Assembly (NCBI GenBank): GCA_947289115.1
Contig: CAMYPG010000006.1
Coordinates: 1-56,676, forward strand
DNA length: 56,676 nucleotides
DNA from: an uncultured Gardnerella sp.
Lineage (GTDB): Bacteria > Actinomycetota > Actinomycetes > Actinomycetales > Bifidobacteriaceae
Direction: 5' to 3'
This document shows positions 24,099 through 32,606 of the stretch, in pieces. The notes under the pieces were generated by a model. It had not been told where the DNA came from, searched no databases, and was given only the letters and a program-made list of their open reading frames with translations. A program made the position numbers and the translations under genes. Positions within the stretch are counted from its first letter, which is position 1, and the number at the start of each line of letters is the position of its first letter.

Positions 24099-25166
24099 TC
24101 AATCTACAAGGTGTCGTTTTTTAGCTACGATTTCCGCCAATTGCACAGCGTTAAGAGCAGCACCCTTACGAAGATTGTCATTTGTAATAAACATTGCCAA
24201 TCCGCGCTTTCCATCAACCGCTTGATCTTGGCGAATACGCCCAACGTAGCTCGCAGACTTTCCTGCAGCAAGCTGAGGAGTAGGAATATCATCTAGCGCA
24301 ACGCCAGCGGCCGATTTTAGCACTTCGCGAGCCATATCTGGAGTTACATCGCACTCAAATTCGGCATTAATGCTCATTCCGTGACCTGTAAAAACGCCTA
24401 CGCGCACGCATGTGCAGCTTGCTGCAAGCTTTGGCAGATGCAGAATCTTACGACTTTCATTGCGAAGCTTTTGCTCCTCGTCGGTTTCTTGCGAACCATC
24501 CTCAACAATCGCACCAATGAATGGCACAACGTTAAATGCGATTGTGCGCGCAACTTTTGTTGGTTGCGGAAAATCAATAGCATCCCCATCAAACACAAGC
24601 TTATCCGCGCCCTGATCTAAGGCAGCTTGCGCTTCGTTCATAAGCTGCAACGCTCCAGCTCTGCCAGCTCCAGAAACCGCTTGATAAGAAGATACAATAA
24701 GTCGCTTTAAGCCAAAAGCATCGGAAAGCGGCTTTAAAACAGGCATGCACGCCATCGTTGTGCAATTAGGGTTGGCAACAATCCCACGCGGAATATCATT
24801 TAAATCTTCTGGATTTACTTCTGCAACTACAAGAGGCACATCGTTATGCATACGCCATTGAGAAGAATTATCTATTACTATTGCACCCGCATCTGCAAAT
24901 CGCGGTGCCCACACTTTGGATGTTCCGCCGCCTGCGGAGAAAATCGCAATGTCAATTCCACTTAAATCTGCTTTTTCTACATCTTCTACAACAACATCTT
25001 TGCTGCGATATTTCAAAACAGTTCCAGCGGAGTGTGCGGAAGCCAAATATCGCAAGTTTTTAATTGGAAAATCGCGCTCGTCTAATACGCGGCGCATAAC
25101 CATTCCAACTTGGCCAGTGGCGCCTAAAACCGCAAGGTTTACGCCTTTGTTGCTTATAATTGCCAT
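24099..25166 (-). CDS. asd: Aspartate-semialdehyde dehydrogenase
   Basis: A 355-residue enzyme that reduces aspartyl phosphate to aspartate semialdehyde with NADPH, the branch step toward lysine/diaminopimelate, threonine and methionine. The nucleotide-binding motif is GATGQVG (15-21). The catalytic cysteine is C135 in NPNCTTMACMPVL, with the downstream SSYQAVSGAGRAG segment. GGGAGA precedes the ATG closely. The gene follows the two aspartokinase genes, so the first two pathway steps are co-transcribed. Confidence 0.96.
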   Translation of the reverse strand: MAIISNKGVNLAVLGATGQVGMVMRRVLDERDFPIKNLRYLASAHSAGTVLKYRSKDVVVEDVEKADLSGIDIAIFSAGGGTSKVWAPRFADAGAIVIDNSSQWRMHNDVPLVVAEVNPEDLNDIPRGIVANPNCTTMACMPVLKPLSDAFGLKRLIVSSYQAVSGAGRAGALQLMNEAQAALDQGADKLVFDGDAIDFPQPTKVARTIAFNVVPFIGAIVEDGSQETDEEQKLRNESRKILHLPKLAASCTCVRVGVFTGHGMSINAEFECDVTPDMAREVLKSAAGVALDDIPTPQLAAGKSASYVGRIRQDQAVDGKRGLAMFITNDNLRKGAALNAVQLAEIVAKKRHLVD

Positions 25167-25243
25167 TTTGTCTCCCTTATTTTGCGTGTTTTTGCGATTT
25201 TCTTTGATTTTTGCGATTATTTAAGCGTGATTTTTGCGCGCGA

Positions 25244-25825
25244 TTAGCGTCCGCTTCCTCCATAAACAACGGCTTCGACTTTGCTTGCGTCTAATCCGTA
25301 GGCTGTGTGAAGCGCACGAACCGCTTCGTCAAGCTGTTTTACTGGAACAATCGCTGCAATACGAATTTCTGATGTAGAAATCATCAGAATATTAATACCG
25401 TGATCGCTTAGCGCTGTAAAGAAGGTTGCTGCGAGACCAGAATAGGTTTTCATTCCAACGCCAACAACTGCGACTTTGCCAACAGAAGGGTCTACATCCA
25501 TAGACGTAAATTGCAATTCGCCGCGCGCGCCCTGCAATACCTTGCACACAGCGTCTAGGGACGAGCTTGGAGCCGTAAGCGATATGTCAGCCGTTTCGGT
25601 GGATGCGCTTGCCTGAGCAATCATGTCTATGTTAACGTCTGCAGCAGCAAGAGTTGTAAACACTTTTGCAGCGTTTCCAGGCTTATCGGGAACGCCTCGA
25701 AGAGTAATCATAGATTCGCTTCTATCGTGTGCAACGCCAGAAATCACAGGGGTCTCTGGGCCTAAGTCTGGGAATAAATCGCCCATTGTTGAGCGAATGT
25801 CTACATTTGCTATTTTATTTGCCAT
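25244..25825 (-). CDS. Aspartokinase regulatory (ACT-domain) subunit, encoded separately
   Basis: A 193-residue protein made of two ACT domains (about residues 28-100 and 108-185), corresponding to the C-terminal half of LysC. The lines VISGVAHDRSESMITLRGVPDKPGNAAKVFTTLAAADVNIDMI and KVAVVGVGMKTYSGLAATFFTALSDHGINILMISTSEIRIAAIVP are the effector-binding units that bind lysine/threonine in feedback control. The gene lies 70 bases after the kinase gene and has its own AAGGCGG site and ATG. It therefore corresponds to the beta subunit that other actinobacteria make from an internal start within lysC. The name lysC-beta would describe it. Confidence 0.92.
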   Translation of the reverse strand: MANKIANVDIRSTMGDLFPDLGPETPVISGVAHDRSESMITLRGVPDKPGNAAKVFTTLAAADVNIDMIAQASASTETADISLTAPSSSLDAVCKVLQGARGELQFTSMDVDPSVGKVAVVGVGMKTYSGLAATFFTALSDHGINILMISTSEIRIAAIVPVKQLDEAVRALHTAYGLDASKVEAVVYGGSGR

Positions 25826-25895
25826 TTTTGCCGCCTTATGTCTATTGCCTATGCGTTCTGTCTGTTGTTATACTTGTGTCTTCTTTAATAAATAA

Positions 25896-26660
25896 TTAGC
25901 TTAAATTCGGCAAGCTCTTTGGATTTACTCCACTCGGCACAATTAATGTTCCGTTTCTGTGCGAAAACGAGCTGCGAACATGAAGAGGCATACTGAATCT
26001 TTGTGCGTATTCAACGCATCTCAAAGCTAACACTCGAGATCCGCAAGATGACATCTCAAGCATTGAATCATAATCGATAACAGGAATTCGCTTTGCGGTT
26101 GGAACAATTCGAGGATCTGCCGTAAATACGCCATCAACATCTGTATAAATCTCGCAAACATCTGCTCCAAGAGCAACAGCAAGCGCCACTGCCGAAGTGT
26201 CTGATCCGCCTCTACCAAGCGTTGTGTCGTCACCAATCTCGCTGATTCCTTGGAATCCTGCAACAATAGCAACACTGCCTTTTTTAAGCGCATGCTGAAC
26301 ACGATCTGGCTTAACAGCGCGAATATGAGCTGCTCCAAATTGCGCGTCTGTCATAAATCCAGCTTGAGAACCAGTAAAAGAGTATGCGTGCGAGCCTTGA
26401 GCATGAATAGCCATTGCTAGAAGACTCATCGAAATACGCTCTCCTGCAGTCATAAGCATATCCATCTCTCTGGCAGGCGGATGCGCATTTACACTCATTG
26501 CTTGGTCAATCAAGTCGTCTGTGGTATCTCCCATAGCGGAAACGACAACAGCAACATCATTACCAGCAGCTTTTGTATCAAGAATCCTTTTGGCTACACG
26601 CTGAATTGCGTCCGTATCTTCTACGGACGATCCACCGTATTTCTGCACTATAAGAGCCAT
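25896..26660 (-). CDS. lysC: Aspartokinase catalytic (alpha) subunit
   Basis: A 254-residue protein containing only the amino-acid kinase domain of aspartokinase, which phosphorylates aspartate in the first step of the lysine/threonine/methionine pathway. The substrate motif KYGGSSVED opens the protein, and GRGGSDTSAVALAVAL and EIYTDVDGVFTADPRIVP are the ATP/metal-binding segments. It ends soon after PLHVRSSFSHRNGTLI, exactly where single-chain enzymes continue into ACT domains. Those domains are encoded by the next gene. AAGGGG lies five bases before the ATG. There is no evidence of a damaged fusion: both genes have complete ends. Confidence 0.93.
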   Translation of the reverse strand: MALIVQKYGGSSVEDTDAIQRVAKRILDTKAAGNDVAVVVSAMGDTTDDLIDQAMSVNAHPPAREMDMLMTAGERISMSLLAMAIHAQGSHAYSFTGSQAGFMTDAQFGAAHIRAVKPDRVQHALKKGSVAIVAGFQGISEIGDDTTLGRGGSDTSAVALAVALGADVCEIYTDVDGVFTADPRIVPTAKRIPVIDYDSMLEMSSCGSRVLALRCVEYAQRFSMPLHVRSSFSHRNGTLIVPSGVNPKSLPNLS

Positions 26661-26813
26661 TCTAACCCCTTATGTTCAGCCGTCACTGTTATCTAAAGCA
26701 CGCTAATGCAATAAGAATTAATCCAAATATGATTAATCTGAAATTAGACTACCAACTGTGCTCTATTTATTTTTAGTTTTAGAGATATTGTGAGTGGCGT
26801 ATATGCAACAAGT

Positions 26814-26827
26814 GGTTGCTGGCGACT
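26814..26827 (+). repeat. Copy of the GGWKGCTKGCGACT motif (intergenic)
   Basis: GGTTGCTGGCGACT between recR and the aspartokinase gene. Here the motif is immediately preceded by GCAAC with a five-base gap, so GCAAC/GTTGC could form a small hairpin (26805-26819). Confidence 0.6.
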
Positions 26828-26862
26828 TATCAAACGCGTTTACTTACGAGTCCACAAATCTT

Positions 26863-27471
26863 CTATACTTCTTGTCTTCCTGCAAATGCGCGACCAAGAG
26901 TTATCTCGTCTGCATACTCTAAGTCTCCACCAACTGGCAATCCGCTTGCAAGTCGCGTAATACTTATGTCAAGCGGCTCAAGCAAACGTGCTAAATAAGT
27001 TACTGTAGCTTCTCCTTCGATATTTGGATCGAGCGCTAAAATAATTTCTTTTACTTGCGCGTCTTTTAGACGCTCAAGCAGTTGCGTTATTTTCAAATCT
27101 GCAGGACCCACATTTGCCATTGGATTAATGGCACCGCCCAAAACGTGATAAACGCCAGCGTATTCGTGAGTTCTCTCAATGCTCATAATGTCTTTTGGCT
27201 CTTCTACAACGCATATTTTTGTGTGATCTCTTCGCGGATCTTGGCAAATAACACAAGGGCTTTGCTCGCAAACATTTCCGCAAATTTCACAAAATCGCAC
27301 ATTCTCGCGCAAGTCACTGATTGCGTCAATTAAATCCTGCGTTTGTACATCAGATGATGAAAGTATGTAGAATGCAATTCGTTGCGCGCCTTTTGGCCCT
27401 ATTCCTGGAAGCTTAGAGAACGCATCAATAACTCTGCCTATTGCACCGTCATACGATGACACGTTATGCAC
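26863..27471 (-). CDS. recR: Recombination mediator RecR
   Basis: A 202-residue RecR, which works with RecF/RecO to load RecA at gaps. It has the N-terminal helix-hairpin-helix (FSKLPGIGPKGAQRIAFYIL), a four-cysteine zinc motif (C61, C64, C73, C76) and a Toprim domain from about residue 84 (KICVVEEPKDIMSIERTHEYAGVYHVLGGAINP). The C-terminal Walker-like tail (VTRLASGLPVGGDLEYADEITLGRAFAGR) is complete. The start is a GTG six bases after the dnaX stop, served by GAGGAG that overlaps the end of dnaX, so translation is coupled. Confidence 0.96.
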   Translation of the reverse strand: MHNVSSYDGAIGRVIDAFSKLPGIGPKGAQRIAFYILSSSDVQTQDLIDAISDLRENVRFCEICGNVCEQSPCVICQDPRRDHTKICVVEEPKDIMSIERTHEYAGVYHVLGGAINPMANVGPADLKITQLLERLKDAQVKEIILALDPNIEGEATVTYLARLLEPLDISITRLASGLPVGGDLEYADEITLGRAFAGRQEV

Positions 27472-27477
27472 TTTTAC

Positions 27478-29793
27478 TTACTCCTCTTGCTTTCGCTTGT
27501 GTAATCCTGCATTTTTAGGATTTTTTGGATCACTTGCAGCGAATTCTTTTACAGATTTCACCTCAAACATCTTCTCTAAATCATCTATGCTCAAATTGGT
27601 TGCAGACTCTAACGATTCGTCCTGCATGGAGCATTCGTCTTCTTGAGCGCCGTTTACACCATTAGAGATTCGCGCTTTTGACTCATTGTCTACCTGCGAT
27701 TCTGAATTTGCGCGCTGCAAATTTTGCTGACTTATCTGCGACTTTTGACCCCATTGCTGCGCGTGTGATGCAACGTTATCTGCGTTTTCTGAATCGTTTA
27801 CTACTTCAGCATTAAAATCTGCATTCTGTAATGCAGCAATCGCATCTCCCATTGGAGCAGATCCCATACCTGCCCATGCGTCATCTTTTTCAATATCTAA
27901 ATCTAAAGCACTTTCTGAAATTGCAGAACCAGATGAGTCGCAAGCCTCCGCACCAGCACTTGAATCGTCACTAGAGCCAGCATCATCGCTACTGGAATCC
28001 GCATTATTTGAATTTGAATCAGAACTTTTCTCGATTATTTTTCCGAATCCTTTTACGATTCCAGCTTTTCGCATAAGCAAGTCTCGCTTAACTTGTGCAA
28101 GTCGTTGCGGAGTCATTCTTGCAACAGACTCCACTTTTTCGCCGTTTGCAGCTACTAAATCTGGAGCTATTGCAACGTTTTTTCCAAATGCGTCTTTTAC
28201 TTTGTTCATAACCACAACTGGCACTTTTTTACCATCGTAAGGTTCTGTTGTGCAAATCGCGAGCGCAAAAGCATGTTGGCTTATAGGCTGGTCAAAAGTT
28301 AATACAAGCCTTCTTTTTGCTGCATTTCCATCGTCTAATCTAACTTTTGGAACGCGATCTCTCTCTACGTATTCACGAACATCGTCTGGCAGATTTTTAA
28401 CCAGATTATCCCAAGTTTCATCCACGTCAAGCTCTTGTGTTGTCTGTTTTTCAACGTTTGCAGTTGACCAATTCGCTTGCGTGTTATTGTTGATTTCAGT
28501 TTTATCATCAAGAGTTACTGTATGATTTTCAGCAATTTTTACTGGATTAACTGGATTTACTGGATTTACTGAATTTACAGCAGAATTTGAACCAATAAAA
28601 TGCCTTGCAGAAGATGCAGGATGTGAGGAAGACTTTGCAAGAGATTGATTATTAGATTGAGCAAATGATTCCTGTACAGTAGTACCAGATTGCATATCAG
28701 CAAGCAATCTAGCCATAAGAATCTCAAGATTCATTCTAGGCGAAACAGCATTTGCCATTCCAGCAAAAGCATTATTGACGATTTCTGCCATTTTAGACAA
28801 GCTTCGCAAAGTGAGCTGACTTGATTGCCGTTGCAAATCTTGCATGTCTTCTGGTGATAAATCGCCTAACAAGTTTTTAGCACAATTTGGACCAGCAGAA
28901 ACCAAAAGCAACAAATCACGCAATCGTCCGAGAAGATCTTCCACAAACTTACGAGTGTCAAATCCTCCAACTACAACTTTTTGTACGACTTCATATAGTT
29001 TTGCACCGTCTTTTTCGATAAGGGCATCAATAACATCTGCAATAAGATTAGAAGGCGTAAAACCAAGCAAAGCAACTGCTGAATCTAATGAGATAACACC
29101 ATTATCTGAACCAATCATAAGTTGATCTAAAACAGATAATGTATCTCGCATGGATCCGCCGCCAGCGCGCATAGCAAGCCGCAAAACGCCCTTTTGCGCT
29201 TGAATACCTTCCTTCTTGCAAATGTCTTCCAAATACGGTCCCATTACTTCTGGAGGAACAAGTCTAAACGGATAATGGTGGGTTCTAGAACGTATAGTTC
29301 CAATCACCTTATCTGGTTCAGTAGTGGCAAAAATAAACATAACATGCTCAGGCGGCTCTTCCACAATCTTCAGCAAAGCATTGAATCCTTGCGGAGTTAC
29401 CATGTGCGCTTCATCAAGAATAAAAATCTTATATCGATCGCGCGCTGGAGCAAAACCTGCACGTTCGCGTAATTCCCTAGCATCGTCAACGCCATTGTGA
29501 CTTGCAGCATCTATTTCTACAACGTCTATTGAACCTGATCCGCCTGTAGACAAATCTTTACAGCTTTGGCATTTTCCGCATGGTTTAGAAGTAGGACCCT
29601 CTTTGCAGTTAATACAACGAGCAAGAATACGCGCAGAGCTTGTTTTTCCACAACCGCGTGGACCCGAAAATAGGTAGGCGTGCGTTATTTTGCCTTGATC
29701 TAGCGCTCTCATAAGAGGAACGGTAACTTGATTCTGTCCTATCACTCCTTCAAACGTGTCTGGACGATACCTTCGATACAATGCAAGTGCCAT
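27478..29793 (-). CDS. dnaX: DNA polymerase III gamma/tau subunit
   Basis: A 771-residue clamp-loader ATPase that loads the sliding clamp and links polymerase and helicase. Walker A is GPRGCGKT (44-51). The zinc cysteines are C63, C72, C75 and C78, and Walker B is FILDEAHM. The C-terminal ~400 residues are largely low-complexity: an Asn/Ser/Val/Pro repeat (VNSVNPVNPVNPV) and Ser/Asp-rich linkers around a small conserved domain. No convincing frameshift signal for a short gamma form was found. The dnaX-recR pair is a widely conserved replication/repair unit. Confidence 0.95.
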   Translation of the reverse strand: MALALYRRYRPDTFEGVIGQNQVTVPLMRALDQGKITHAYLFSGPRGCGKTSSARILARCINCKEGPTSKPCGKCQSCKDLSTGGSGSIDVVEIDAASHNGVDDARELRERAGFAPARDRYKIFILDEAHMVTPQGFNALLKIVEEPPEHVMFIFATTEPDKVIGTIRSRTHHYPFRLVPPEVMGPYLEDICKKEGIQAQKGVLRLAMRAGGGSMRDTLSVLDQLMIGSDNGVISLDSAVALLGFTPSNLIADVIDALIEKDGAKLYEVVQKVVVGGFDTRKFVEDLLGRLRDLLLLVSAGPNCAKNLLGDLSPEDMQDLQRQSSQLTLRSLSKMAEIVNNAFAGMANAVSPRMNLEILMARLLADMQSGTTVQESFAQSNNQSLAKSSSHPASSARHFIGSNSAVNSVNPVNPVNPVKIAENHTVTLDDKTEINNNTQANWSTANVEKQTTQELDVDETWDNLVKNLPDDVREYVERDRVPKVRLDDGNAAKRRLVLTFDQPISQHAFALAICTTEPYDGKKVPVVVMNKVKDAFGKNVAIAPDLVAANGEKVESVARMTPQRLAQVKRDLLMRKAGIVKGFGKIIEKSSDSNSNNADSSSDDAGSSDDSSAGAEACDSSGSAISESALDLDIEKDDAWAGMGSAPMGDAIAALQNADFNAEVVNDSENADNVASHAQQWGQKSQISQQNLQRANSESQVDNESKARISNGVNGAQEDECSMQDESLESATNLSIDDLEKMFEVKSVKEFAASDPKNPKNAGLHKRKQEE
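27936..27949 (-). repeat. Copy of the GGWKGCTKGCGACT motif (coding, dnaX)
   Basis: Minus-strand GGAGGCTTGCGACT inside a Ser-rich linker of dnaX. The surrounding 17 bases (27935-27951) are identical to 14573-14589 in an unrelated membrane-protein gene. Confidence 0.55.
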
Positions 29794-29947
29794 AACTATA
29801 ACCTACCGTCACCTGAATATTAGCTCAACTCTACTTGAGCAAAGTTTCTGTTCTATTCTAAACATTTAGACATTAACATGCTAATCGCCTATTAACATGC
29901 TACATTATGACCAATCGCATGAATACTTGATATTTTCCACACACTTA

Positions 29948-30358
29948 TTAGTCGCAATCTATTAAACCAGCTCTAGCCATTACATTTATCTTATTAACCA
30001 TAGGAAGTCGTAAAGGCACACTTAGACTGATTAATACATCATCATCTTTTTCAACACAAGATTCTATTTTCCCATTATTTGCCTTTGCTGTGCGCTCTGC
30101 AACTTGACATGCATCATCTTGCATATTTCTCATAGCAACTGCACCTGATATAGCCGATGCATTTGCAAGAGCGTAAGCTCGGTGTTTTTGCACCAAAATT
30201 GACCCTAAAGTCGCACAAACAACAAGCATAGAGCAGATTGCTATTACCAATCCTATGCCTAGCATAGTTCCAGAACCACAATCTGCTCTACGCAAATGTT
30301 TAAAACTGTAATATTGCGTATTCAAAATGCTTAATCGTTTACATATTTTTTGACTCAT
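29948..30358 (-). CDS. TadE-like (Rv3654c-type) pseudopilin
   Basis: A 136-residue membrane protein. A basic N-terminus (FKHLRRADC) leads into GSGTMLGIGLVIAICSMLVVCATLG, a single helix preceded by a prepilin-like GSGT processing site. A small extracytoplasmic domain follows. This matches the Rv3654c-like TadE family found at the end of actinobacterial Tad loci. Its ATG overlaps the stop of the preceding TadE gene (ATGA), so the two are translated together. It is the last gene of the locus. Confidence 0.8.
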   Translation of the reverse strand: MSQKICKRLSILNTQYYSFKHLRRADCGSGTMLGIGLVIAICSMLVVCATLGSILVQKHRAYALANASAISGAVAMRNMQDDACQVAERTAKANNGKIESCVEKDDDVLISLSVPLRLPMVNKINVMARAGLIDCD

Positions 30359-30753
30359 ATTAAAACCTGGCTAATGCGAGCTTCCACAGACAATGGCAAT
30401 ACTTTTAAAGGGTCTGGCACAACTGGGCAGCTTACAACAATATCTGCCATATTCCCAACATATTTGACTTTTACAGAACTATTAACTCCAGATACTTTAG
30501 ATACTATATTTTGCGCATCTTTAGAATTGTGGTGCGAAGCAACATAGTATGCTACTTGACCTGCTGCATCATGGCAATTCATTGTATTTACTACTGATTT
30601 ACCAACAAAAAATAACGTTAAAGCAAGTACCACAACTGCAGGAAGAATAATAGCAAATTCTGCGGTAACAGCCCCAGAATCTTTTGAATTATTTATACAA
30701 TTATTCTTAGTCGTTCTCTTATCTAAAATGTTCAAAAATACATGATTCTCCAT
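30355..30753 (-). CDS. TadE-family pseudopilin
   Basis: A 132-residue protein whose segment DSGAVTAEFAIILPAVVVLALTLFFVGKSVV is the TadE signature: a type IV-like processing site with Glu at the +5-type position, followed by one membrane helix. The extracytoplasmic remainder is about 80 residues. TadE-like proteins are processed minor pilins needed for Flp pilus assembly. No strong ribosome-binding site is visible before the ATG at 30753. Confidence 0.85.
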   Translation of the reverse strand: MENHVFLNILDKRTTKNNCINNSKDSGAVTAEFAIILPAVVVLALTLFFVGKSVVNTMNCHDAAGQVAYYVASHHNSKDAQNIVSKVSGVNSSVKVKYVGNMADIVVSCPVVPDPLKVLPLSVEARISQVLI

Positions 30754-30912
30754 TTTGTCTCGTTTCTTTTCGCATTAGTTAAAATCCCACAACAAATCAC
30801 ATAAACATCACGGTCAAAAAAACTTTATAAATATTTCATATCACGTTTTTCAAAGTATGTTTTAAGTTTCACGCAATGTTTCACAGTTTTACAAATGACT
30901 ATTTACTTAAAG

Positions 30913-31188
30913 CTAGCTAACATGTAGAGCTTTTGTAACAAGCTCACTGATAGCTGTACGAACAGCATCTGATTTGGCAATAGCAATAAGCACTGTAGCA
31001 AAAGCTGTGGCAGCTATAAGAACAACAGCATATTCTGCCGTAACAGCCCCATCATCACACTGCTTTAAATCTTTGCTCAAACGATTCTGCACTCTATTAC
31101 ATGCTTGTTCAGCTTTAATTAATCCTTCATTCATTCGCATTGAACACATGCAATACCATGTTGACAATGCAGCAGTAATTAATCTCAT
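30913..31188 (-). CDS. Flp-pilin-like protein (DUF4244 family)
   Basis: A 91-residue prepilin. After a hydrophilic leader come DDGAVTAEYAVVLIAATAFATVLIAIAKSDAVRTAISELVTKAL, the pilin processing site and hydrophobic helix of the actinobacterial DUF4244/Flp-like family. It is probably the major subunit of the Tad pilus. I take the ATG at 31188, with GGTGAG upstream; a GTG two codons earlier is possible. It lies between tadC and the TadE genes. Confidence 0.85.
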   Translation of the reverse strand: MRLITAALSTWYCMCSMRMNEGLIKAEQACNRVQNRLSKDLKQCDDGAVTAEYAVVLIAATAFATVLIAIAKSDAVRTAISELVTKALHVS

Positions 31189-31289
31189 AATCACTCACCG
31201 TTACCTTTCTTTTTGTTATTTTTATTGTTATTTTTCTTTTATTTATGTACCCAATATTGGGATACAAATTTTTTATTTTTAGATTGCGA

Positions 31290-31907
31290 TTAATACATAA
31301 ATGCAGATACTGTCGGCAAAATTCCTACGAAAATAAACGCTGGCAGAAAACATAACCCAACAGGCAGAAGCAGACGAACAGAAAGCCTAGAGCTTTCTTT
31401 TTTTGCCACGTTTCGCATAGATTGCTCATAATTTTGTAAAATCGCTATGAGTACAGGAACTGGAGAACTTCCACAACTCCATGACTCTCTAAGTGACTGT
31501 CTAAGCCACATACTTAACACAAAAGATGCAGATGGATTTTTATCTTTTTTATCGAAGCACACATAAGGAGCACTCCAAGCTTCTATCCAAGTATCTCCAG
31601 AAAGTAGTGCTTTAGAAACATTCCTTAGCCAAATCCCTTTTCCTCCAGGAATAGATGATCCAACAGCGTCAAGCGCTCTAGTAATTGCGACTCCACTTTT
31701 TAAAGCAACTATCATCATTTGCAAACCCAAAATTGGATCTATATCTTCAACTTTGTTACGCCTAAAATCGTAATTGTCTCTCATAGAAATCGCAGGTTTA
31801 CAAGCGCGCTCATAGCACGGGTTAAGAATCATCTGTCTAGTAAAAAATTTGCATAATGTAACTATATAAGCTACTAAAATAATCCAAACGATAATTGCCT
31901 TAAACAT
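31290..31907 (-). CDS. Tad pilus inner-membrane platform protein TadC-like (T2SSF)
   Basis: A 205-residue GspF-type membrane protein: an N-terminal helix, a cytoplasmic F domain (LGLQMMIVALKSGVAITRALDAVGSSIPGG...LLSGDTWIEAW) and two C-terminal helices (LLLPVGLCFLPAFIFVGILPTVSAF). Together with the TadB-like protein upstream it should form the platform on which the TadA motor acts. It is shorter than classical TadC, as is common in actinobacteria. Confidence 0.85.
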   Translation of the reverse strand: MFKAIIVWIILVAYIVTLCKFFTRQMILNPCYERACKPAISMRDNYDFRRNKVEDIDPILGLQMMIVALKSGVAITRALDAVGSSIPGGKGIWLRNVSKALLSGDTWIEAWSAPYVCFDKKDKNPSASFVLSMWLRQSLRESWSCGSSPVPVLIAILQNYEQSMRNVAKKESSRLSVRLLLPVGLCFLPAFIFVGILPTVSAFMY

Positions 31908-31937
31908 TTTCCACGATCCTTAATAACCATTAACTCA

Positions 31938-32576
31938 TTAATCGACATTAGAAACAGCACTCAGCATTGCTTTTTTAGATGACTTCATGATCCATGTAAC
32001 CCATAAAAGACCGATTACATAAAACAATAAGCCAATACCTAAGAGTGCGTATCCTCTAGAACTTGTAAAAATCATCAATATTGGATTTACACCCAACAAT
32101 TGTCCAGTAAGAAGAGCCAAAAATGGTAGAGCAGTTAGCAATCTAATAGTTGCTTTAGGCATCGCAAAAACTTCTGAGCTTAAATCATTAACCCTCTTAT
32201 TGGCATGATAAGAGTCAGAAACAGCTTGAACGCAATCAGTCATAGAGCATCCTATAGAACTGCTCAATTCGTATACAGACATAAGCGATTGTGCAACCTT
32301 GCGCATGTCTTTTCTAACTTTACTTCTTTGGCGAGCGCTAAGATTTTTAATCCTATTAGAACAGCGAGAATCAATCCATTTAAACACCGATTCAACGTTT
32401 ATAACTTGGAAATAGCTTTCGCTGTTATTGCTGTTGTAATTGTTATTGCCATTATCGGTCTCTTCAATAAGTCCATTGCGATTCTCATTATTGCTGTCTC
32501 CTCTTATAATCGATTCAAAAGAAGCACCAGAACGCAAAGAAGACACAAGAGCAGCTAGTGATTCTTCAATACCCAT
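31938..32576 (-). CDS. Tad pilus platform protein TadB-like (T2SSF)
   Basis: A 212-residue partner of TadC. The F-domain pattern SLAALVSSLRSGASFESIIRG...VAQSLMSVYELSSSIGCSMTDCVQAVSDSYHANKRVND is present, followed by two or three membrane helices. An Asn/Gly-rich linker (NENRNGLIEETDNGNNNYNSNNSES) interrupts the N-terminal part. I start it at the ATG at 32576, with AAGGA 10 bases upstream; a TTG directly after the tadA stop is the alternative. Confidence 0.82.
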   Translation of the reverse strand: MGIEESLAALVSSLRSGASFESIIRGDSNNENRNGLIEETDNGNNNYNSNNSESYFQVINVESVFKWIDSRCSNRIKNLSARQRSKVRKDMRKVAQSLMSVYELSSSIGCSMTDCVQAVSDSYHANKRVNDLSSEVFAMPKATIRLLTALPFLALLTGQLLGVNPILMIFTSSRGYALLGIGLLFYVIGLLWVTWIMKSSKKAMLSAVSNVD

Positions 32577-32606
32577 TTTCAAAAAATCCTTTACTGTCGG
32601 TATCAA

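Noticed and set aside
28200..28260. Programmed frameshift in dnaX at GGTAAAAAAGTG
   Set aside because: The A6 run is in the wrong frame for an X-XXY-YYZ slippery site and no stimulatory structure was seen.
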